This document shows positions 1 to 7,452 of a DNA stretch of 14,408 nucleotides, piece after piece (within the stretch, counting starts at the first letter, position 1; every line of letters starts with the position of its first letter). The position numbers and the translations under genes were made by a program. The DNA is taken from assembly GCA_902478365.1 (NCBI GenBank), contig CABSKX010000055.1, forward strand, positions 1-14,408, read 5' to 3'. A model generated the notes under the pieces. The model was not told the origin of the DNA. It did not search any database and saw only the letters and a list, made by a program, of their open reading frames with translations. This stretch comes from an uncultured Collinsella sp. (lineage in GTDB: Bacteria; Actinomycetota; Coriobacteriia; Coriobacteriales; Coriobacteriaceae).

Positions 1-25
1 GAGGCTGTTGCAATGAAAATGAGAA

Positions 26-166
26 TCAAGGGTAGGGATAGCGGAATGAGACAAGCGAGGCATCTTCGTCATTGCCAGGTTCCCATTTGATATTATCGAC
101 AGAAAAGGCACCGAGTATTCCGCCGTGCTTTTCTTCCTTTTCGTTATCACTGTGGAACAGAGACAT
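26..166 (-). pseudogene. Short ORF resembling the N-terminus of an SPFH-type protein, truncated
   Basis: This frame encodes 46 residues from an ATG at 166 to a TGA at 26-28. The start is credible because a good ribosome site (GAAAGGAA) lies just upstream. The segment around residues 23-44 (DNIKWEPGNDED, then FRYP) looks like the opening strand of bacterial SPFH-domain 'virion core-like' proteins, where a short N-terminal stretch leads into an 'I-x-W-x-(D/N) ... L-V-x-R-Y-P' pattern; this is judged from memory and is tentative. Members of that family are several hundred residues long, so this copy would be a fragment. None of the three frames beyond the stop, up to the window edge, visibly continues the domain, so a simple frameshift is not obvious. 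Such proteins often carry zinc ribbons, which would fit the neighbouring genes. It could instead be an unrelated small protein. Confidence 0.35.
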
Positions 167-363
167 ACTGATTCCTTTCGTTAATTCCAAACCACGCACT
201 CCGCGTGTCTAATGAATTGCGAAATGCCGAGCCGACAGGCATGCCGAAAGTCCGTGCGCCCCAATCTATCCCCCGACTTAGCTTGGTAAATTATAGCCCT
301 CAATCCATCGCATTTAGTCACCCGCCGGCGAGCGGTAATAATGTCGCACCTTTGGTCAACTGA
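167..363. other. Intergenic stretch between the short ORF and the tRNA-like sequence
   Basis: No convincing gene was found here. On the minus strand a perfect TATAAT lies at 290-295, about 125 bases before the start codon at 166, and could be the -10 box for that ORF. No good -35 element sits 16-18 bases upstream of it. The plus strand shows nothing beyond chance frames. Confidence 0.3.
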
Positions 364-453
364 CGAAGAACCGGGAGGGTTCGAACCCCAGATACCCTTT
401 TGGGGCATACCCGCTTAGCGGGCGAGTGTCTTCGGACTCTCGGTCAGCTCTTC
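364..453 (-). tRNA. Serine tRNA-like sequence (anticodon GCT), probably degenerate
   Basis: The minus strand shows the outline of a class II tRNA-Ser. It has an acceptor stem GAAGAGC/GTTCTTC, an anticodon stem CTCGC/GCGGG around anticodon GCT, a long variable arm with a CAAAA loop, and a T-loop TTCGAAC. Several details argue against a working tRNA. Position 33 is C instead of the almost invariant U. The D-stem would contain two A-C mismatches. The T-stem has one mismatch and one G-T pair. Two extra bases separate the T-stem from the acceptor stem. The discriminator base is G, as expected for serine, and CCA is not encoded. I read it as a decayed or displaced tRNA-Ser, perhaps left by an integration event; a divergent functional tRNA is possible. 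Confidence 0.5.
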
Positions 454-554
454 GTAACGGCCGTTTTAGCTGTAACTAAACTCGTCGGATGGAACAAGGG
501 GAAAGGTATAGGAGCCGCGCACGTCGTAATGCCAAAATGCCTCGGCTAAAGTTA
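454..554. other. Short gap after zinc-ribbon gene A
   Basis: This lies between the end of the 555-2045 gene and the tRNA-like sequence. It contains a 10-bp palindrome AACGGCCGTT (456-465) and a small inverted repeat TTTAG/CTAAA (465-469 and 476-480). Neither is followed by a T-run in the right direction, so no terminator is called. Confidence 0.3.
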
Positions 555-2045
555 CTAGCTCTCGTGATAGGCCAGAATCGACCGGCACGGATACCCTTCA
601 GAGCCGCATTCCGCGGACGCTACGACCTTTCCGTCTTTATAAAACTCAACATACCAAACGTACGTTGCCGCCCCCTCCCAATAGCTTGGCCTATCAGCGA
701 CCTTGTACGTAATAGAGGCGTCATCTGGCACAATCAACTCGCGCTTGGCGTTTGCAATGAACGCATCCATGTCGGCGATCACGCCATCGTCGCCCGCAGC
801 GGCCTCCCCATCGTCGCCGCTATCGGATGCCGCTTCAGATGGTGCTTGAGATGCGCCAGTTCGATCGTCTGCAGCGCCAGAGCCGTCCTTCAAAGAGCTC
901 TCCGAAGGCTCCGCTCCTTTGAATGCCTTCCACATATCGCTGCTTGCAGACGGCTTTTCAATGTCGGCCTCCGGATGCTCCCCGGCAATCTCGTCAAGAA
1001 TTTTGCACGCTTCTTCACGCCCCTGGACCATCGTCTCCTGTGGTTTGCCACCATCCTCGACGGTCCTCACCAAGTAGGCGCCATTCTGTCTATCGAATTC
1101 CTTATTTTGAATTTGCACCGCGTCTACGACCTCAGGACCCTTTGCAGTAAGCGAAATATAGAAGTCTGCCTGGTTACAATCCTGACTACAAGTAAATTTA
1201 ACGATGCCGTCCTTACAGACAGTAATGACTTGGCTCTCACCCTGAGCAATAAAACCGTCATACTGATTCGTCATATTGCTGGAGCCTTCTACCATCTCTG
1301 ACGAAGGCATAACCGAAACGGCCTTTCCATCAACAAAGCAGTAGGCACCTACAATCGCCGAAATATCGTTCTGCGCATCGACAGACCCAATAAACAACTC
1401 GTCAATTCCGTCGCCGTTCAAATCATCGAAAGCATAGTAGTAGTTTAAAAAGCCGGGAGCATTCTGGCTGTCATAAACGAATATCTGCCCCAGCCCAGAA
1501 TCATCGCCGCGCCCCAGAGCCCAGTCGTCGTAGTTGGCAGTACCAGCTCCCTTCTGCTCGCAATAGCTCACAAAGTCCTCGTAACGCGCAACCACGCCCT
1601 CGTAGGCCCTGTGCGCTTTCTTGTTAGCTGCCGCGACCTTCTTTTGAGACGACTTATTCTCGACTGCAGCCGGCTGTTCCTGCTGCTGCAGCTGAGGCAG
1701 CACAAAGGCCTCGTAAGCTTTGACCAGTGCGTAGGCGACACTAGCGGTAAAGATGATTGCTGCAAAAATGGCGACAAACGTAGGCACGGCAAAACGGCCG
1801 ATCTGCCGACGCTGCATCATAAAGGCCGCAAAGGACATATGCTCAGAGGGCGCCGGAGAAGCGCTCTCTGCGCGAGATGCAGCAGGATCGCTCGTCGCTT
1901 TTCTATCAGCAGGCGCCTTTGGTGTACCTGAAAGAAGCGGCTGCTGAGCATTCGCCGGCGCATCATCCACATCCAACGGTTTTCCGCATGCGGAACAGTA
2001 TCGCGCCCCGTCTTTGATCTTTGCCCCGCAGCTTGCGCAGTACAT
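555..2045 (-). CDS. Zinc-ribbon membrane protein with secreted Asp-rich loop domain (protein A)
   Basis: 496 residues; exact role unknown. Residues 3-20 form a zinc ribbon with cysteines 3, 6, 17 and 20 in two CxxC knuckles. A Ser/Ala/Pro-rich linker follows, then a conserved basic segment (QRRQIG, 78-83) and a single hydrophobic helix at about 86-110. With no signal peptide this implies a cytosolic N-terminus and a secreted remainder. Outside, residues 206-217 (FDDLNGDGIDEL) match the calcium-binding D-x-N-x-D-G loop pattern seen in EF-hand/FG-GAP-like repeats. An acidic low-complexity linker (about 380-425) leads to a C-terminal domain ending with Cys480 and Cys487. The start has a strong AGGGGGG ribosome site. 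The helix region closely resembles that of protein C (7453-8670). The general layout recalls TcaA/YvbJ-type zinc-ribbon membrane proteins, but I do not assign that function. Confidence 0.85.
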   Translation of the reverse strand: MYCASCGAKIKDGARYCSACGKPLDVDDAPANAQQPLLSGTPKAPADRKATSDPAASRAESASPAPSEHMSFAAFMMQRRQIGRFAVPTFVAIFAAIIFTASVAYALVKAYEAFVLPQLQQQEQPAAVENKSSQKKVAAANKKAHRAYEGVVARYEDFVSYCEQKGAGTANYDDWALGRGDDSGLGQIFVYDSQNAPGFLNYYYAFDDLNGDGIDELFIGSVDAQNDISAIVGAYCFVDGKAVSVMPSSEMVEGSSNMTNQYDGFIAQGESQVITVCKDGIVKFTCSQDCNQADFYISLTAKGPEVVDAVQIQNKEFDRQNGAYLVRTVEDGGKPQETMVQGREEACKILDEIAGEHPEADIEKPSASSDMWKAFKGAEPSESSLKDGSGAADDRTGASQAPSEAASDSGDDGEAAAGDDGVIADMDAFIANAKRELIVPDDASITYKVADRPSYWEGAATYVWYVEFYKDGKVVASAECGSEGYPCRSILAYHES

Positions 2046-2196
2046 ATATCCCCCCCTAGAACTTCAGCATATCGAAACGATAGTCCACAGCCTGCAAACA
2101 GAAAAGGCCCAGGACAATTTGCTCGACTGTAAACCTTTTTCTTTCACCTTTCAAATTCGCCTGACCCCACGCGGAAGGCATGCGACGGGCTACTTG
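2046..2196. other. Intergenic region between zinc-ribbon genes B and A
   Basis: A 151-base gap separates two genes on the minus strand. It contains the AGGGGGG ribosome site of the 2045 start. No terminator hairpin or convincing promoter pair was found, so co-transcription of B and A is possible but not shown. Confidence 0.3.
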
Positions 2197-2814
2197 CTAG
2201 GCGCGAGCCATGTGCAGCTTGATTGCCTTGAAGATGATGTTGGCAACCGAGACGATAGGCCAAAGTGCCACCATCGTCATCGGGGCTAATTCGGGAACAA
2301 CCGGAACCGCTCCGTGAATCACGCTGCCCAACCAGTAAAAAAGCATCAGAACAACGACAGGAAGGCCCACGAGAACCACAAGTTCGATTAGCATAATCGT
2401 GATACCGATAATGCCGCCACCATAGACAAAGGGAAGCCTTACACCGCTGCGGTACAGCGAGATAATTACCTTCCAGGGACCAATCAGAAGCAGCCCCAGC
2501 AGAATCATATAGTCGAGCCCCAGTGAGCCCCCTCCCAGCACGTAATTGAAAAAGAGCACATAGAGCAACGAAATCACTGACGCTCGCGTAAGGGACCCGA
2601 TGGACTCGCGAAGTGAATCTTGCAGGCAAGCAGCGGCCTCTGCATCCTCCGCCGCTTGAAACTGAGCCTCGACAGACTGGCTCTCAATCGGCCGGGCCTC
2701 GACGTAAATCGCGTCTCCCGCCGTGCTGGCCGCAGCCGCGACTGTAGGCGTTCCGCACACGCCGCAGAACTTGGCGCCGTCGTTAATCTCTGCTCCACAC
2801 TGTTTGCAATGCAT
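2197..2814 (-). CDS. Small zinc-ribbon multi-pass membrane protein (protein B)
   Basis: 205 residues. The N-terminus carries a zinc ribbon with cysteines 3, 6, 17 and 20 (CKQCG and CGVCG), followed by a linker of about 50 residues that is acidic and Ala/Gln-rich. The rest is hydrophobic, with about four membrane helices near residues 78-94, 100-119, 134-163 (long, perhaps two) and 178-197. There is no outer domain like those of the other zinc-ribbon proteins here, so this one probably sits wholly in the membrane with the ribbon in the cytosol. The start at 2814 is preceded by an AAAGGA ribosome site. The gene is upstream of protein A in the same direction and diverges from the regulator-like gene at 2954. 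I recognise no enzymatic motif and assign no function. Confidence 0.85.
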   Translation of the reverse strand: MHCKQCGAEINDGAKFCGVCGTPTVAAAASTAGDAIYVEARPIESQSVEAQFQAAEDAEAAACLQDSLRESIGSLTRASVISLLYVLFFNYVLGGGSLGLDYMILLGLLLIGPWKVIISLYRSGVRLPFVYGGGIIGITIMLIELVVLVGLPVVVLMLFYWLGSVIHGAVPVVPELAPMTMVALWPIVSVANIIFKAIKLHMARA

Positions 2815-2889
2815 GATCGGGTCCTTTCTCGTTACCCCTTTTCTTGACGATCACAAGATACGATTGGCCGTTTATCCGATATAGAGATT

Positions 2890-2922
2890 TTGACCGGGTA
2901 ATTTTCCTAAACGTGCTACGCT
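2890..2922 (+). promoter_or_regulatory. Possible promoter of gene E in the divergent gap
   Basis: TTGACC (2890-2895) resembles a -35 box and TACGCT (2917-2922) fits the loose TAnnnT form of a -10 box. Their spacing of 21 bases is longer than usual, so the pairing is uncertain. The start codon at 2954 follows 31 bases later, with an AGGGG ribosome site at 2944-2948. Confidence 0.3.
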
Positions 2923-2953
2923 ATTAAACCTTCAGCTAGAGACAGGGGTAACA

Positions 2954-4312
2954 ATGTTTGAGTTCTCCCAAACACGCACCGTTGAAGGTTCGATTCCGTT
3001 TAAGAAAGTCAACCTCATAGAGAACGAACCCAATAGGCCCGTTGGCGAGGCCCAGCTTGTCTTTGAACTCTACATGCCCACCGAGCTGGCCGGCAGCAAA
3101 AGCAACGAAGGGCCCGCACACAGCGAGCGCCATGCCGATCTGATCAGGCTGGCATCATGCATCGAACCCACCGCCGTTAAAGAGCAGCCCTTCCGCGCAA
3201 GCCTCTTTAACGTACTTGATTACGCCGAACAGACCGGGCCGCTTTTTGGCAAGCACGCAATAGAATCCGTACGCGATTGGGCCAATGCCGCGATGGCAGC
3301 ACTTATTGCCATGCGCATCCAGGAATACCTCAACGGGAGCTGCACCATCGCAAAGGTCTCCGCATTGGAAAGAATCGAGAAATCAGTGGTAACCTGCGCG
3401 GCAAACGGGTCATCCTTCAAGATCTACAGCACTATCCTGAGGGCGGGCGGAGATTATACCGACTCATTCAAAAGCCTGCCCATCGTGCGCAAAATCGAAT
3501 CCGATGCGGGATATTTCTACGCCTTTATGTTTATGATCGACGAGGAAGAATCCCTCGTTGCACTCAACGTGCTCTCTTTTGAACACGAGCTCACCGCTAA
3601 TGACTTCAGTGTTTTGCAGGCGATGTTCTACATGGACGAAGACTCCAGCTCGGAGATTTCAGCGCGACTCAAGGTCAGCAATAGCGAGGAGAGCTTCTAT
3701 GTAATCGACCCTCAAGCAGATATCCAGGAGCGCCGCGAAGAACTTGACAACGATGACCGCGATGCACTCACCGCTTTGGTGCAGGCGCTCGTGATCTCGC
3801 ATCTCTCGGGCGCGCACGTGGATGTGTTCCAGGGCAACGAGTCCACAGGGTTCCTCTCCTTTGACAGCTATCTCTCGTGGCTCTGGTTTGATTTTTCGCG
3901 CAAGCTGAGCACCGTCAAAATTGGCTATTGCGAGCAGTGCGGACGCGCCTACTCACTTGCCGGGCATCGTGGCGTCAAACGGCACTACTGCAGCGATCGA
4001 TGCAAGACCGATGCCAAAAACGAGCGCACGCGCAAGGAGACGGCGAAGATACGTGAGTCGTTTGGAACGGGCGCCAGCGTACGCGACATCGCCAACGAGA
4101 TAGAACGTCCCGCGGCCTACGTGCGCTCGCAGCTCAATAAATGGACCAAGCTCAAGCACGATCTGGATGAAGACATTGAGTCAAACGGCTTTGACAGCTC
4201 CGAGCTACTCAAACGCTGCACCATTGAGAAGCTCGACCTCAACAACCTCCTCAACGCCAAGCGCAAAAAGCAGATTCAGGACTATGCCAAACTCAAGCGC
4301 CTCGTTAAGTAG
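2954..4312 (+). CDS. CGNR-like zinc-finger protein with C-terminal helix-turn-helix (protein E)
   Basis: 452 residues, probably a cytosolic nucleic-acid-binding protein. The first 320 residues match nothing I can name and contain no membrane segment. Residues 326-350 form a zinc-binding cluster C-x2-C-x16-C-x3-C (CEQCG, then YCSDRC), close to the CGNR-type zinc finger, in which a YCS-x2-C knuckle ends the motif. A basic stretch follows (351-367). Residues about 373-397 (GASVRDIANEI, then AYVRSQLNKW) look like a recombinase-type helix-turn-helix. The C-terminal tail is rich in Lys and Leu. The start has an AGGGG ribosome site 5 bases upstream. The gene diverges from protein B and runs in the same direction as the ATPase at 4408, about 95 bases away, so it may regulate either side. 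A sequence-specific regulator is an inference. Confidence 0.8.
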   Translation: MFEFSQTRTVEGSIPFKKVNLIENEPNRPVGEAQLVFELYMPTELAGSKSNEGPAHSERHADLIRLASCIEPTAVKEQPFRASLFNVLDYAEQTGPLFGKHAIESVRDWANAAMAALIAMRIQEYLNGSCTIAKVSALERIEKSVVTCAANGSSFKIYSTILRAGGDYTDSFKSLPIVRKIESDAGYFYAFMFMIDEEESLVALNVLSFEHELTANDFSVLQAMFYMDEDSSSEISARLKVSNSEESFYVIDPQADIQERREELDNDDRDALTALVQALVISHLSGAHVDVFQGNESTGFLSFDSYLSWLWFDFSRKLSTVKIGYCEQCGRAYSLAGHRGVKRHYCSDRCKTDAKNERTRKETAKIRESFGTGASVRDIANEIERPAAYVRSQLNKWTKLKHDLDEDIESNGFDSSELLKRCTIEKLDLNNLLNAKRKKQIQDYAKLKRLVK

Positions 4313-4347
4313 AAGCGCTGTCATTTCTTCTCCGTCCGACTGGAAAA

Positions 4348-4375
4348 TTGCTCACATACGTGTTAGTACTATATA
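4348..4375 (+). promoter_or_regulatory. Candidate promoter of the ATPase gene
   Basis: TTGCTC (4348-4353) and TATATA (4370-4375) are separated by 16 bases, acceptable for a housekeeping promoter. The start codon at 4408 lies 32 bases beyond the -10 box. The -10 box lies between two copies of an 8-base direct repeat. Confidence 0.4.
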
Positions 4376-4387
4376 TGTTAGTAACAC
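4360..4387 (+). promoter_or_regulatory. Direct/inverted repeat over the ATPase promoter, likely operator
   Basis: The 8-mer TGTTAGTA occurs twice, at 4361-4368 and 4376-4383, a period of 15 bases. The same stretch is bounded by the inverted pair GTGTTA (4360-4365) and TAACAC (4382-4387). The repeats flank the TATATA -10 box, which is where a repressor site would be expected. The binding protein is unknown; protein E just upstream is one candidate, and autoregulation by the ATPase is another. Confidence 0.45.
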
Positions 4388-4407
4388 GCATATGAGCGAG
4401 GCATGCC

Positions 4408-5790
4408 ATGTTTGTCGGACGCCAGAGTGAGCTTGAGTCCCTAGAAACCGCTTATCAAAAGGGTTCCTTCCAGTTTGCCGTAGTCTACGGAAGGCGCCGC
4501 GTGGGCAAAACAAGCCTGCTTCGCGCTTTTACGCAGGATAAGCCCAGTGTGATCTTCTTTACCGGGCAGCAAACCGTTGCAAGCGAAAACCTTGCGCTGC
4601 TCAGCCGCGAGATGCTTGGTGATAGTGCCGCAGGAGCAGCATTCCCTTCCATCCAGGTTGCACTCGAGTCCGTCTTTGAACGCGCCAAAGCGGAGCAAGT
4701 CATTCTGGTCATTGACGAGTATCCTTACCTCGCCGAGAGCGACCCGGGCGTGTCGTCGTGTCTGCAAACGCTTATCGACCGACACAAAGACAAGAGCAAC
4801 CTGTTCTTGGTGCTCTGCGGATCGTCCATGAGTTTTATGGAACACCAGGTGCTAGGACACCAAAGTCCTCTCTATGGGCGCCGCACCATGCAGTTGCGCA
4901 TCGACCCCTTTGTCGTTTTCGATGTAGCGCAAATGCTTCCCGATGCACCCATCGAGAGAATTATCGAGCTGTATTCCGTTGTCGGCGGCATGCCGCTCTA
5001 TTTATCGCAGCTTGATAGCACGCGCTCCACGCAATGGAACCTTGAGCACGCTCTGTTGCGCCAAGATGCGTTTCTGTACGCCGAGCCCCAGAACTATCTG
5101 TTGCAGGAAGTCCGAAGCCCGGCTATCTACAATGGCGTCATAGCCGCCATCGCTAACGGCTGTGTACGTCCCAAGGAAATCGCCGATGTCACCCGACTCG
5201 CAACGCCACAAGTCGCGCGATTACTCGACGCATTGATTGATCTGCGAATCGTTGAACGCGTCACGCCCGTTGCCAAAGCAACAAAACGTCAGGTGGTCTA
5301 TCGAATCTGCGATAACCTGTTCAGGTTTTGGTATCGATTTGTTCCGCAGTACACGGGAACAATTGAAGAGGGGCTCGGAGCCGCTGTTGCCGCGCGTATC
5401 GTCAAGCGCGATTTGTCTACCTTCGTGGGCCCCACATTTGAAGAGGTATGCCGCCAGTGGTTGATACGACAGGTCGTTGAGGGCGAGCTGGATGTACTGC
5501 CCAAGGCAATCGGCTCTTGGTGGGGCACTAACCCGGCAACGCGTCACCAAGAAGAGATTGACATTGTATTAGAGGATGCCGATGGCGAGCTCGTCGTTGG
5601 CGAGTGCAAATGGAGAAACGAGCCCGTAGATACCGACGTTCTTGAAACACTCGAGCGGCGCAGTGCACTGCTGGGCCGGCCGATCAAACAGTATTACTTG
5701 TTTAGCAAGGGTGGATTTAGCGAAGCGTGTCAAAATAGAGCGGCTCAAGCAAGCAGCGCGAGGCTTGTTGGACTCGAGCAGCTACTATAA
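4408..5790 (+). CDS. P-loop ATPase with PD-(D/E)XK-like C-terminal domain (DUF234 family)
   Basis: 460 residues. The N-terminal half is an AAA-like/STAND-type ATPase: Walker A GRRRVGKT (28-35), Walker B VILVIDEY (98-105) and a sensor strand ending LCGSS (136-140). Residues about 238-290 look like a winged helix. The C-terminal part (about 340-430) has the PD-(D/E)XK pattern: E345 in the leading helix, D385 in EIDIV, and E399-x-K401 in GECKW. This is the arrangement of the archaeal-type ATPase_2 + DUF234 family, widespread in archaea and gut bacteria, with no settled function; roles in DNA handling or mobile-element biology have been proposed. Length and all motifs look complete. The ribosome site is weak (GCGAGG). 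No partner gene is obvious, and a perfect terminator follows its stop codon immediately. Confidence 0.88.
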   Translation: MFVGRQSELESLETAYQKGSFQFAVVYGRRRVGKTSLLRAFTQDKPSVIFFTGQQTVASENLALLSREMLGDSAAGAAFPSIQVALESVFERAKAEQVILVIDEYPYLAESDPGVSSCLQTLIDRHKDKSNLFLVLCGSSMSFMEHQVLGHQSPLYGRRTMQLRIDPFVVFDVAQMLPDAPIERIIELYSVVGGMPLYLSQLDSTRSTQWNLEHALLRQDAFLYAEPQNYLLQEVRSPAIYNGVIAAIANGCVRPKEIADVTRLATPQVARLLDALIDLRIVERVTPVAKATKRQVVYRICDNLFRFWYRFVPQYTGTIEEGLGAAVAARIVKRDLSTFVGPTFEEVCRQWLIRQVVEGELDVLPKAIGSWWGTNPATRHQEEIDIVLEDADGELVVGECKWRNEPVDTDVLETLERRSALLGRPIKQYYLFSKGGFSEACQNRAAQASSARLVGLEQLL

Positions 5791-5833
5791 GAAAGGGGCT
5801 TGGAAACAGTTTTCCAAGCCCCTTTCAGTTTTT
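5791..5833. terminator. Perfect 16-bp bidirectional terminator between convergent genes
   Basis: GAAAGGGGCTTGGAAA (5791-5806) pairs fully with 5811-5826 around the 4-base loop CAGT. A run of five T (5829-5833) follows on the plus strand. On the minus strand the hairpin is followed by a weaker TTTCTTAT run. It starts directly after the ATPase stop codon, and the opposing gene stops at 5832, so one hairpin serves both genes. Confidence 0.9.
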
Positions 5834-7451
5834 ATTCGATTCCCACCTTTTTGAGCGTATCTTTGGTGACTGCCGCAACTTGATTGGGATCGACGTGGGA
5901 TTCCCCCGAAATAGTGCCGTAACCTGAGGTTGAAAAATCAAGGAAATAATATGTCCGGTAATTGTGCCCATAGCCAAATTGCTGATATAGGGCATTATAG
6001 TCCGTCTCGGAAATTTCCTTGCCCTCCGACGCACAATAGTATTCGTAGCCATTGCCCTCGCTCGGCGCAACTCCCCAGGACTCGTAGTTGCTTACAAGCG
6101 AAAAAGCATCGCTTTTCTTGCCATATACCGAAGTATTGTCCCCGGCCAAAACCTGCCTTCCAGCAAGCAATGCCGTAATAGCATTGCTCATCTCATATGT
6201 TCTTTGGCTTACGAGGATGCTGTCGTCATCCGCTTTAATCAGCGGAAGAAACATCGTTCCTCCGTTGCTGTTATCAAGCCAATTTTGACTGTAAAGCCTC
6301 TTGATGCCACCATCAGCTGACGACCAAACCTCTACGGTGTAGGACTTCTGAAGTCCCTCCATATCTCCATTCCAGGCACTCTTTAGTTCGGCATCGCTCA
6401 TACCGTTCACAACGGTCAAGAGCTCAGGCTGGCCATCCTGATCAAAATCAACGAGGTCGACAAGACAAAGCCCTCGCATCGCATAGACAGAATCAGTCAC
6501 CTCAGCAATTTGCGGCTCTCCATAGCACGCGAGGTATTCCTGGCACTTTTGCTTGTAAGCGGCATGCGTAGCGGTATTGTCCGCAGCGGTGCCTCCATCC
6601 TTCTTGTCGCCTTCGCCTGTCTTTGTATCGGCCTCGTTGGCCTTAGGCACCTCGAGGGAAACCTCTTTTACGGCATCAGCGGATTTAGAGTTATCGACGA
6701 CTTTGACGGGAATACTCCACTCGACTTTTGACTTGGAGTCCTTAACGGTGAGGGTATATTTCCCCGGTTTAACATCGGGAAACTGGCTTACCGTGAAGCC
6801 CTCGTCACCCTTAACCTCAGCATTGGTGCTGTAGCCGTTGTCGCCGTTCAGGGTCACCGAGTACTTCTTGAGTTTCTCGCCCTTTGCGTCGGTCGGGGTG
6901 ATCTTGGATTCTTGGACCACCACGATGGCCTTGTCCTGGCCGTAATGGGCAACGTCGCCGCCGGACTTGCTAAAGAACAGCAGGTAGCTAAAGATGGCAA
7001 TGACTGCCAGGCCAACGACGACACCAACGATATAGAGCGCCTTGGGCTCCTTTTTCTGTGCGGATGCATTCGCCGCAGGAGCAGGGGCTGGCGCCGCGAC
7101 GGGCTTGGCGACCGGATTGCTCAGTTTTGGTCGGTCGGCACGCACGGCTGGAATCGAAGGCGTTGCACCGGACGACACGTCGTCTTTAGGTTGGTCGTCT
7201 TCTTCGTCCGCTACGGGCTCGCTCTCCACGGGCGACTTTTCCTCCCCCGCCTCGGCACCGGCGAAAGGCTCCTTCTCCGTTTCGTCGCTAGCGAAAATCT
7301 CTTCCGCAGCCTCATTGATAACGGAAGGTTCTTCTGCCACTTCGTTGCTGACAGAGTTCAGCACCGCCTTTGCATCTTCGAGTGCATAGCCGCACTCGGT
7401 GCAGTATCGCAAATCGCCATCAAGCTCAAATCCACAGTTGGGACAGAACAT
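5832..7451 (-). CDS. Zinc-ribbon membrane protein with Ig-like and Asp-rich loop outer domains (protein D)
   Basis: 539 residues; function unknown. A zinc ribbon (cysteines 3, 6, 17, 20; FCPNCG and YCTECG) starts the protein. A long acidic linker (about 25-95) and a Pro/Ala-rich stretch (about 113-130) lead to one membrane helix at about 138-160. Outside, residues about 171-255 look like a small beta-sandwich of the Ig/PEGA kind (PDVKPGKYTLTVKD). After another low-complexity linker comes a larger domain (about 297-539) with an Asp-rich loop, DFDQDGQPEL (335-344), much like that of protein A. The start is fixed by an excellent AAGGAGGA ribosome site (7457-7464) inside the end of the upstream gene. 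Only one base lies between the two genes, so the pair is an operon and probably translationally coupled. Transcription ends at the 5791-5833 hairpin. Confidence 0.85.
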   Translation of the reverse strand: MFCPNCGFELDGDLRYCTECGYALEDAKAVLNSVSNEVAEEPSVINEAAEEIFASDETEKEPFAGAEAGEEKSPVESEPVADEEDDQPKDDVSSGATPSIPAVRADRPKLSNPVAKPVAAPAPAPAANASAQKKEPKALYIVGVVVGLAVIAIFSYLLFFSKSGGDVAHYGQDKAIVVVQESKITPTDAKGEKLKKYSVTLNGDNGYSTNAEVKGDEGFTVSQFPDVKPGKYTLTVKDSKSKVEWSIPVKVVDNSKSADAVKEVSLEVPKANEADTKTGEGDKKDGGTAADNTATHAAYKQKCQEYLACYGEPQIAEVTDSVYAMRGLCLVDLVDFDQDGQPELLTVVNGMSDAELKSAWNGDMEGLQKSYTVEVWSSADGGIKRLYSQNWLDNSNGGTMFLPLIKADDDSILVSQRTYEMSNAITALLAGRQVLAGDNTSVYGKKSDAFSLVSNYESWGVAPSEGNGYEYYCASEGKEISETDYNALYQQFGYGHNYRTYYFLDFSTSGYGTISGESHVDPNQVAAVTKDTLKKVGIE

Positions 7452-7452
7452 G

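Noticed and set aside
489..1301. 270-codon plus-strand frame opposite protein A
   Set aside because: It is Arg/Cys-rich with no domain and no ribosome site, and lies opposite the zinc-ribbon gene, which has a clear start and motifs.
2983..2999. T-arm-like GGTTCGATTCC
   Set aside because: It lies in the coding part of gene E with no other tRNA arms around it; chance match.
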